Source: Pragia fontium DSM 5563 = ATCC 49100 (GTDB taxonomy: Bacteria; Pseudomonadota; Gammaproteobacteria; Enterobacterales; Enterobacteriaceae). From it: 64,000 nucleotides of DNA. The position numbers were made by a program, and so were the translations under genes. This document shows positions 56,253 to 64,000 of the stretch, one piece after another. The stretch is taken from NCBI RefSeq assembly GCF_900112475.1, contig NZ_FOLW01000003.1:1-64000 (forward strand). Direction: 5' to 3'. Numbering within the stretch: the stretch's first letter is position 1; the number at the start of each line of letters is the position of its first letter. The notes under the pieces are model-generated. The model saw only the letters and a program-made list of their open reading frames with translations. It ran no database searches and had not been told where the DNA came from.

Positions 56253-57253
56253 TAGAAATTACTCCGCAAATCCAAGCCTTGGTACAGAGAAGCAACCTGT
56301 TCACCGTAACCATTGAACATCAGTGTCGGTTGTCGTTTAACATCCAGAAGGCCACCGCTACCGATCACTCGCTCCGTTGCCTGAGACCAGCGAGGATGAT
56401 CCACTTGTGGATTAACATTGGCATAAAAGCCGTACTCATTAGGTGCGCCAAGGTTCCAAGTGGTAGGCGGTTGTTTCTCTACCAGTTTGATTTCTACGAT
56501 AGACTTTATGCTCTTGAAACCATATTTCCAAGGCAGGATTAAACGAACGGGAGCACCGTTTTGATTAGGTAGGGTTTTACCATACACCCCAACCGTCAGC
56601 AGCGTTAACGGATGCATGGCCTCATCGATTCTCAGACCTTCGACATAAGGGTAGTCTAAACCGCCGCCGATAAAGCGGCTTTTTTGCCCTGGCATACTCT
56701 CTGGATCGTATAGCGTCTGGAAAGCCACATAGCGAGCCTTACTGGTTGGTTCTGCCGCTTGTAATAGCTTGTTTAACTCAAAGCCAATCCAGGGAATAAC
56801 CATTGACCAGGCTTCTACGCAGCGTAGGCGATAGATGCGTTCTTCCAGCGGGAAGCGCTTGAGAATGTCATCCATATCTAAGGTGATGGGTTTGGCGACT
56901 TCCCCACTAATGCGGATTTTCCACCCTTCGGTTTTTAAGCTACCGGCATTGGCGGCAGGATCGGCTTTATCCAGACCAAACTCATAGAAATTATTGTAGC
57001 CCGTCACCTTGTCTTCGGGCGTGAGCCGTAGATCAGGATGGTAAAGGGCGGACTGACTAAAAGTGAGAGGTTTAACATTAGGGGGCTGTGGTTTATCGGT
57101 TTCTTTCAGCCAGGAGAGTAGCTCTGCCTGAGCTGATGTAGGGAGTGCCAGTGTGGCGGCGGTAATACCTAAAGCCTGTAACACCCGGCGACGTTGATAA
57201 AACAGGTTCTCCGGAGTGACGTGACTCTCTGTTAAGCGTAATTTTTTGGTCAT
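56252..57253 (-). CDS. msrP: Periplasmic methionine sulfoxide reductase catalytic subunit MsrP
   Basis: Molybdopterin enzyme that repairs oxidised methionine in periplasmic proteins. Twin-arginine signal with RRRVLQALG at residues 21-29 and a cleavage region ALPTSAQA. The Mo-binding cysteine is C145 in [10 protein letters not shown]. The length (333 residues) is normal. It is divergent from csrD across a 507-base gap. Confidence 0.96.
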   Translation of the reverse strand: MTKKLRLTESHVTPENLFYQRRRVLQALGITAATLALPTSAQAELLSWLKETDKPQPPNVKPLTFSQSALYHPDLRLTPEDKVTGYNNFYEFGLDKADPAANAGSLKTEGWKIRISGEVAKPITLDMDDILKRFPLEERIYRLRCVEAWSMVIPWIGFELNKLLQAAEPTSKARYVAFQTLYDPESMPGQKSRFIGGGLDYPYVEGLRIDEAMHPLTLLTVGVYGKTLPNQNGAPVRLILPWKYGFKSIKSIVEIKLVEKQPPTTWNLGAPNEYGFYANVNPQVDHPRWSQATERVIGSGGLLDVKRQPTLMFNGYGEQVASLYQGLDLRSNF

Positions 57254-57760
57254 AGAGGGTTACCTGTTTTATGTTTAATCAATAGTGTGTTTTGTTAGAC
57301 ACAGAATTATCCCAAAATTCATTTTTCGCCAGTGATTAGGTGATATTTTTATTATTTAGATTTCATCATTTAACGACGACGGTAAAAAATAAATTCCTCG
57401 CGCTAGTATGGCGGGCGACAGCACGCTGGGTACGCGGTTTATTCGGCCATCGTGATAGTTAGGGAATGCGTTTCAATGCTAATGCTATGATTTACTTTTG
57501 TTATTGGGATAGTGACCTGAACGATATAGTTTCACCTGCGATAGTAACCAATGTATGTGTGGTTGATAATTTCGGTTAATTACGCAATTGAACAAAAAAT
57601 AAGCTAATATTTCTAGAGTGGTTGTTTATTATGAAAATATGGCATGGAGCACTCAAGAAATAACAAAGTCTGCTAGAATGTTGCTTTGCTGCCCCAACGC
57701 GTGGGTGACGTTATTAAAACAATTAATGTCCATTTATTATACTGTTCAGAATAAATCATT
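57254..57760. other. Gap between msrP and csrD
   Basis: About 507 bases of AT-rich sequence with the divergent promoters. No hairpin with a T tract, no small gene with a ribosome binding site, and no recognised operator was found. Confidence 0.4.
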
Positions 57761-59704
57761 ATGGGAATGAGATTTACCGCTAGATTGTCTATTTTTATTT
57801 CTCTATTAGTGTTTCTTACTATGATTTTAGCGCTACTCACCAGCATGGTGAGTATCTATTTTGTAGGTGAGAACAAAATGGAGAAACACTGGCATGCGCT
57901 GGCCTCGACGGTTGATCAGGCGTTAATTTATCAATCACCCGCGGTTTATGACCGCTGGCTTCCGGTCGTGATGTTCGCAACGGGCGTTCATCAACTGACA
58001 ATCACCGATGAAAAAGACAAGATTATCTATACCCATACCAGTGAGAGTAAGCCTGATTTCTGGGAGCGTTTTCATAACCTGAGCAGTACCGAATTAATCT
58101 TGCAGCAGCATCCGGGCTATAGCATGAGTATTACCTATGCTAATCCGATTCTAAGTACTTTGTTTTCTCTGCCTATTTTATTGGCGATTGTCACGGTTAT
58201 TGTGTTTATTTCTTTGGTGATGTTCTGGTGGGTACACTGGCTCAAACAACAGTTTCGTGGGTTGTTGTTATTAGAGGAACGGTCACTGAGAATTTTGTCC
58301 GGTGAGCGGGAAGGGGTAACCACCGCGGATGTGCATGAATGGCCGGTGAACACTAGCGCAGCTATCGATAGTTTGTTATCCGATCTGAAAAATATGAGTG
58401 ATGAGCGCGTGCGTATGGATAAACTTATCCGTGCTTTTGCCGCGCAAGATGCACAAACCGGGCTGAGTAATCGACTGTTTTTTGATAACCATCTGGCCAC
58501 TCAACTTGAAGAACCGAATGCTCATGGGGTGGTGATGATGATTCGCCTGCCGGAATTAGAGTTGATGGTCGAAGAGTACGGTAAAGAGTCGGTTGATGAG
58601 CTGCTTTATATGCTGGTCAACATGCTATCGACATTCATTATGCGTCATCCAGCGGCGTTGTTGGCTCGTTATTTCAGCAATGATTTCAGTGTGATGCTAC
58701 CGCATCGCTCTTTAAAAGAAGCGGATGCGATAGGCGCTCAACTGGTCAATGCGATTGGGACACTGCCGCTGCTGCCGAATATTGCCAAAGAGTCGCTGAT
58801 CCATATCGGTATTTGTGCCTATCGTCAGGGGCAAACTCCAGAGCAAATTATGGATAATGCGGAGCAGGCTGCTCGTACCGCAGTATTGCAGGGGAGTAAT
58901 GGCTGGTTTATTGATGAGAATCAGGTCACCAACGTCGCCAGAGGTAGCGTACGCTGGCGGACGCTATTAGAAAAAATGTTATCGCAGGGCGGGCCGGATC
59001 TTTATTACAAACCCGCGGTAATGGTAAATGGCGATCTTAATCACCGAGAGATCTTAATTCGTATTCATGATGGCAACGATGTCCTACAGCCGTCGGAGTT
59101 TATGCCGCTGGTTCAGCAGTTTGGTTTATCCGAACGTTTTGACCGCTTGGTGTTGAGCAAAACGCTACCGCTATTGGATCGCTGGCCGACGGATACGATT
59201 GCGGTTTCGGTTACGGTAGATTCTTTATTGAAACACTCATTTCAGATTTGGTTACGCGATCAGCTGTTGGAAAAAGCAAAATCATATCGAAAACGAATAA
59301 TATTTGAACTTGCAGAGGCTGATGTGTGTCAATATAGCGATCGTCTACGTCCTGTGATTCGGTTACTACACGCATTAGGCTGTCGTTTGGGGATTGTTCA
59401 GGCCGGTTTGACAGTGGTCAGTACCATTTATATCAAAACCATGCCGATTGAAGTGATCAAACTGCATCCAGGATTAGTACGTAATATCGATCGTCGTCCA
59501 GAAAACCAGTTGTTTGTCGATAGTCTGGTTAGCGCTTGTGAAGGAACCCATGTGGTGGTGATGGCGGCGAGTGTAAGAACGCAGCATGAGTGGGAAACCT
59601 TGCGTTCTCGCGGAGTTAGCGGTGGTCAGGGTGAGTTTTTTGCCCGGCCGACGCCGATTCCGTTTCTTAAAGAAAAAAATAGTCGGCAAAAACGTCATTT
59701 TTAA
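57761..59704 (+). CDS. csrD: RNase E specificity factor CsrD
   Basis: Membrane protein that targets the sRNAs CsrB/CsrC for decay by RNase E. 647 residues. Two transmembrane helices (about 10-33 and 132-156) flank a periplasmic region, followed by a HAMP-like linker, a degenerate GGDEF domain (the signature region reads RYFSNDF) and a degenerate EAL domain (REILIRI in place of the EAL motif). Both enzyme motifs are lost, as in E. coli CsrD, so no c-di-GMP turnover is expected. It precedes mreB as in other enterobacteria. Confidence 0.93.
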   Translation: MGMRFTARLSIFISLLVFLTMILALLTSMVSIYFVGENKMEKHWHALASTVDQALIYQSPAVYDRWLPVVMFATGVHQLTITDEKDKIIYTHTSESKPDFWERFHNLSSTELILQQHPGYSMSITYANPILSTLFSLPILLAIVTVIVFISLVMFWWVHWLKQQFRGLLLLEERSLRILSGEREGVTTADVHEWPVNTSAAIDSLLSDLKNMSDERVRMDKLIRAFAAQDAQTGLSNRLFFDNHLATQLEEPNAHGVVMMIRLPELELMVEEYGKESVDELLYMLVNMLSTFIMRHPAALLARYFSNDFSVMLPHRSLKEADAIGAQLVNAIGTLPLLPNIAKESLIHIGICAYRQGQTPEQIMDNAEQAARTAVLQGSNGWFIDENQVTNVARGSVRWRTLLEKMLSQGGPDLYYKPAVMVNGDLNHREILIRIHDGNDVLQPSEFMPLVQQFGLSERFDRLVLSKTLPLLDRWPTDTIAVSVTVDSLLKHSFQIWLRDQLLEKAKSYRKRIIFELAEADVCQYSDRLRPVIRLLHALGCRLGIVQAGLTVVSTIYIKTMPIEVIKLHPGLVRNIDRRPENQLFVDSLVSACEGTHVVVMAASVRTQHEWETLRSRGVSGGQGEFFARPTPIPFLKEKNSRQKRHF

Positions 59705-59925
59705 CTCTGAAATATGGATGATTTTCACGTAGAATAGCGAGTCTTGCTTATCTATGTTCGTTTACCTGCATATGACATGACAGGTAAGTTGATATAATCA
59801 AGTTAAAAGTTTATGTCGCGTGTGTTGGCTGATGTTAAGTGCAACATGCGTATTGAGCTCACGTTGGGTGCGTTTATTAAGTTAACGCTTTTGGATGCTT
59901 TGTGGCCGTCCTTCGTGGTTGGTAA

Positions 59926-61017
<1,092 letters not shown>

Positions 61018-61160
61018 TTTCGTTTTGTTCTCTAACAGCCTACGCTCTTTGAGATATTGCTGGTTTTTTAGGTTCCGCTAGTTTTGGTGCCTGCCGGTTT
61101 TGTCCCATGGAGCGTTGCTGTAGTGTAAGCACAGATAGAAATAAGTTGTCCCTGCCATGG

Positions 61161-61189
61161 GGGGCTGTGGCCCCTTGTTATCGACAAGG
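61161..61189 (+). promoter_or_regulatory. Competing hairpins over the mreC ribosome binding site
   Basis: Hairpin A pairs GGGGC (61161-61165) with GCCCC (61170-61174). Hairpin B pairs CCTTGT (61173-61178) with ACAAGG (61184-61189), which includes the AAGGA ribosome binding site of mreC. The two share bases C61173 and C61174, so they exclude each other. Regulatory meaning is inference. Confidence 0.45.
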
Positions 61190-61201
61190 ATAATGCGATT
61201 T

Positions 61202-62221
61202 ATGAAGCCTATTTTTAGTCGGGGACCATCCCTGCAGCTCCGTCTTTGTCTCGGCGTTATCTTTGCTATCGTATTGATTATTGCCGATAGCCGATTGAGT
61301 ATTTTTTCCAAGGTACGCAGCTATCTGGATACTGCGGTGAGTCCTTTTTTCTTCATGGCTAATGGGCCGCGAGATGTCTTAGATGGCGTATCGGACTCAT
61401 TGGTTTCTCGTGAGGAACTGCAGAAACAAAACGATCTTCTGCGCAATGAACTGCTGCTAAAAAACAGCGATCTACAGTTGCTTGGTCAGTTTAAGCAGGA
61501 AAATGACCGCCTGCGTGAGCTGCTGGGTTCGCCGTTGCGCGGTGATGAACATAAAATGATTACTCAGGTGCTTTCCACTGAGTCCGATCCATACAGTTAT
61601 CAGGTGGTTGTTGATAAAGGCTTTCAAGACGGCGTTTATGAAGGACAACCGGTTATTAACGATAGAGGTGTGGTGGGGCAGGTGGTTGCCGTGGCCCGTA
61701 ATACCAGCCGAGTATTGTTGATTTGTGATACTTCCCATTCTTTACCTATTCAGGTGCTACGTAACGATATTCGGGTGATTGCCGTTGGATCCGGCTGTAC
61801 CGAAGATTTGCAGCTAGAATATTTACCGCGCGATACGGATATTCGGGTGGGGGATGTTTTAGTGACTTCCGGCTTAGGCGGGCGGTTCCCAGAAGGTTAT
61901 CCGGTTGCCGTTGTCTCATCGGTGACCATTGACGATCAGCGAGCCAATACCGTTATTCAGGCGCATCCTACCGTAGCGTTACAGCGTTTACGCTATTTAC
62001 TGCTGCTTTGGCCAAGCGATCGAGAAGGCCTCCAACCGTTACCTTCAGAAGAAGTCAGGCGGATTGCCCGAGAGCGTTTACGCAAAATGATGCCGCAGGT
62101 TTTACCGCCTGAGAACACCCCGCCATCAACGGTGCCAGCGAATCCGACGGTGAATTCGACTGCGCCAGCGGTTCCACCACCCCCTCCAGTCGTTGCGCCG
62201 GCCACTCGGGGTAGGCAATGA
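61202..62221 (+). CDS. mreC: Rod shape-determining protein MreC
   Basis: Bitopic inner membrane protein whose periplasmic domain binds elongasome enzymes. The ATG at 61202 gives the conserved [15 protein letters not shown] start; the ribosome binding site AAGGA is 11 bases upstream. An in-frame ATG at 61193 is only 2 bases from it. One transmembrane helix at about 13-32, a coiled coil (about 60-105, [21 protein letters not shown]), two beta-barrel subdomains and a proline-rich tail. The stop overlaps the mreD start by 4 bases. Confidence 0.96.
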   Translation: MKPIFSRGPSLQLRLCLGVIFAIVLIIADSRLSIFSKVRSYLDTAVSPFFFMANGPRDVLDGVSDSLVSREELQKQNDLLRNELLLKNSDLQLLGQFKQENDRLRELLGSPLRGDEHKMITQVLSTESDPYSYQVVVDKGFQDGVYEGQPVINDRGVVGQVVAVARNTSRVLLICDTSHSLPIQVLRNDIRVIAVGSGCTEDLQLEYLPRDTDIRVGDVLVTSGLGGRFPEGYPVAVVSSVTIDDQRANTVIQAHPTVALQRLRYLLLLWPSDREGLQPLPSEEVRRIARERLRKMMPQVLPPENTPPSTVPANPTVNSTAPAVPPPPPVVAPATRGRQ

Positions 62222-62706
62222 GTCATTATAATAGCTCCGGCCTTTGGATTATTTGGTTCTCTTTTCTGCTGGCGCTGATATTGCAAATCATGCCGTGGCC
62301 GGAGGAGCTTTTTTTGTACCGGCCTTCATGGGTGATGCTGATTCTGGTCTATTGGGTGATGGCATTACCCCATCGAATTAATGTTGGCACCGCGTTTATT
62401 TTAGGGCTGATCTGGGACTTAACCTTAGGTGCCACGCTAGGCGTTCGCGGGTTGGCATTAAGTATTGTGGTGTATGTTGTCGCTTTTCGCTGTCAGCTAC
62501 TGCGCAATATGGCGCTGTGGCAGCAGGCGCTGGTTGTGGTTCTGCTTTCTCTGGTTATGGATGTTATTGTCTTTTGGGCAGAATTTCTGGTTCATAATGT
62601 GATTTTTCGCCCAGAAATCTTATGGAATAGCATTATTAATGGTTTATTGTGGCCATGGCTATTTTTATTAATGCGTAAAATACGCCGGCGCCTTGCCGTT
62701 AGATGA
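62218..62706 (+). CDS. mreD: Rod shape-determining protein MreD
   Basis: 162-residue inner membrane protein with about five or six helices, third member of the elongasome scaffold. [20 protein letters not shown] is a typical MreD stretch. ATGA overlaps join it to mreC upstream and to maf downstream (4 bases), so mreC, mreD, maf and rng read as one transcript. Confidence 0.95.
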   Translation: MSHYNSSGLWIIWFSFLLALILQIMPWPEELFLYRPSWVMLILVYWVMALPHRINVGTAFILGLIWDLTLGATLGVRGLALSIVVYVVAFRCQLLRNMALWQQALVVVLLSLVMDVIVFWAEFLVHNVIFRPEILWNSIINGLLWPWLFLLMRKIRRRLAVR

Positions 62707-63311
62707 GACCTGATATGCAGCCTATTTATCTGGCTTCTGCCTCCCCCCGCCGTCGTGAATTGCTCACATTATTACAGATTCCTTTTGAACGTCTGGTTAC
62801 CGATGTGGAAGAGCAGCAGATGTCGGGAGAAAGCGCCGAGGAATACGTTTGTCGTTTAGCCAAGAGTAAAGCTCAGGCCGGCGTATTAGTGGCAGAGCGG
62901 GACTATCCTGTTTTGGGAGCCGACACTATTGTGGTGTTGGGCGATCAAGTTCTGGAAAAACCGAAAGACGCAGATGATGCGGCCAGAATATTAACTGCGC
63001 TATCCGGTCAACGACATTTAGTTATTACTGCAATTGCGTTTGCTAATCAACAGGATGTGATGTGCTATTCTGTGACTACCGAAGTGATTTTTCGCCAACT
63101 GACGGAGCAGGACATTACCGCTTATATTGCTAGCGGTGAGCCGATGGATAAGGCCGGGGCTTACGGTATTCAGGGATTTGGCGGTAGTTTTGTTCGCGCT
63201 ATTCATGGTAGTTACCATGCGGTTGTCGGCTTACCGTTGGTTGAAACCCGCGAGCTTCTCGCTGCATTTCTTGAGGCTCAGGCGATGCGCATAAATAAGG
63301 AACAACAATGA
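62703..63311 (+). CDS. Nucleoside triphosphate pyrophosphatase (Maf, YhdE)
   Basis: Maf family, dTTP/UTP and modified-nucleotide pyrophosphatase. 202 residues. Family motif [13 protein letters not shown] at residues 9-21, the catalytic aspartate in [10 protein letters not shown] near residue 74 and KAGAYGIQG near 150. The YhdE-type subgroup is supported by the position in the mreBCD-rng operon. The ATG at 62703 overlaps mreD; an ATG at 62715 with GAGAC upstream would give a start closer to E. coli. Confidence 0.95.
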   Translation: MRPDMQPIYLASASPRRRELLTLLQIPFERLVTDVEEQQMSGESAEEYVCRLAKSKAQAGVLVAERDYPVLGADTIVVLGDQVLEKPKDADDAARILTALSGQRHLVITAIAFANQQDVMCYSVTTEVIFRQLTEQDITAYIASGEPMDKAGAYGIQGFGGSFVRAIHGSYHAVVGLPLVETRELLAAFLEAQAMRINKEQQ

Positions 63312-64000
63312 CAGCGGAACTTTTAGTTAACGTCACACCTTCGGAAACGCGAGTCGCCTTTATTGCTGGCGGCATTCTGCAGGAGATCCATATCGATCGT
63401 GAGTCCAAGCGCGGTATTGTGGGTAATATTTATAAAGGCCGCGTTAGCCGTGTACTACCGGGAATGCAGGCTGCTTTTGTCGATATTGGCTTGGATAAAG
63501 CTGCTTTTCTTCATGCATCAGATATCATGCCGCATACAGAGTGCATTGCTGATAATGAACAAAAACAGTTTCATGTACGCGATATTACCGAACTGGTTCG
63601 TCAGGGGCAGGATTTAGTGGTTCAGGTGGTGAAAGATCCGCTGGGGACTAAAGGTGCGCGATTGACCACGGATATTACGTTACCTTCTCGTTATCTGGTT
63701 TTTATGCCCGGCGCTTCTCATGTTGGGGTGTCTCAACGCATTGAAAGCGAAGAAGAGCGTGAGCGTCTGAAGCAGATTGTTGCTGCATACTGTGATGAAA
63801 CCGGTGGTTTTATTATTCGTACCGCGGCAGAAGGGGTCTGTTCCGAAGAATTAGCACAGGATGCTGCTTTTTTGAAGCGCCTGTGGGGCAAAGTGATTGA
63901 AAGAAAGAGCCGTGGCGGCACCAAAAATATGCTGTACGGTGAATTAGCCCTGACTCAGCGGGTGCTGCGTGATTTTGTTGGTGAATCATTAGACCGCATT
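63308..64000 (+). CDS. rng: Ribonuclease G (5' part, cut by the window end)
   Basis: Endoribonuclease of the RNase E/G family, which matures the 16S rRNA 5' end and degrades mRNA. The first 231 codons are read without a stop to the window end; E. coli RNase G has 489 residues. [19 protein letters not shown] and the S1-like domain ([31 protein letters not shown]) are near-identical to E. coli. The ATG overlaps the maf stop by 4 bases. Confidence 0.97.
   Translation, partial: MTAELLVNVTPSETRVAFIAGGILQEIHIDRESKRGIVGNIYKGRVSRVLPGMQAAFVDIGLDKAAFLHASDIMPHTECIADNEQKQFHVRDITELVRQGQDLVVQVVKDPLGTKGARLTTDITLPSRYLVFMPGASHVGVSQRIESEEERERLKQIVAAYCDETGGFIIRTAAEGVCSEELAQDAAFLKRLWGKVIERKSRGGTKNMLYGELALTQRVLRDFVGESLDRI

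Overview
This window is an Enterobacterales chromosome segment of moderate G+C. Gene content, gene order and protein similarity all resemble Escherichia and Yersinia. The mix (kdp cluster beside a ssb neighbourhood, msrPQ-aroQ-accBC, AT-rich gaps, simple intergenic repeats) would fit Budviciaceae or Yersiniaceae, but the genus is inferred and not proven. No rRNA, tRNA, CRISPR array, complete insertion sequence or prophage is visible.

Layout. 0.1-29.2 kb corresponds to the E. coli 91-92 minute region with insertions and losses: panS-like exporter, lysC with a lysine riboswitch, a small LysR-controlled cassette, pgi, psiE, ubiC-ubiA, plsB, dgkA, lexA (two SOS boxes), zur, dusA, a MerR/aldo-keto reductase operon, a YfbM-like gene, qorA, dnaB, alr, a dicarboxylate/amino acid symporter, an MmcQ/YjbR gene, a membrane-anchored bactofilin, uvrA and ssb. 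The mal genes usually between psiE and ubiC and the dinF usually after lexA are absent. 29.2-48.1 kb is the more variable part: an unknown membrane protein, a dCMP deaminase-family protein, DMT and LysE exporters each with a divergent regulator (AraC-type, MocR-type), the complete kdpFABCDE potassium system (kdpF is only 29 codons), the purine permease ghxP with a structured leader, a CPA1 Na+/H+ antiporter and a DUF3892 protein. 48.2-64 kb matches the E. coli 73 minute region: fis-dusB, prmA-panF-yhdT, accC-accB-aroQ, msrQ-msrP, csrD, mreBCD, maf (yhdE) and the first part of rng, cut by the window end.

How the genes work together. SOS control is visible at lexA and uvrA. Potassium homeostasis (Kdp) carries a KdpE-type operator almost identical to the E. 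coli one. The aroQ-accB-accC, panF, plsB and dgkA genes serve fatty acid, pantothenate and phospholipid metabolism. mreBCD, csrD, maf and rng form the shape/RNA-turnover block. fis-dusB keeps its stringent-type promoter.

No clearly new multi-gene system was found. The most unusual signals are: (1) a pseudoknot-capable leader before ghxP with mutually exclusive pairings that reach the ribosome binding site; (2) a MerR operator with the classical 19-bp spacer driving a reductase operon; (3) a cluster of small inverted-repeat elements between dusB and prmA; (4) GC-rich palindromic islands in otherwise AT-rich gaps; (5) a hairpin that covers the mreC ribosome binding site.
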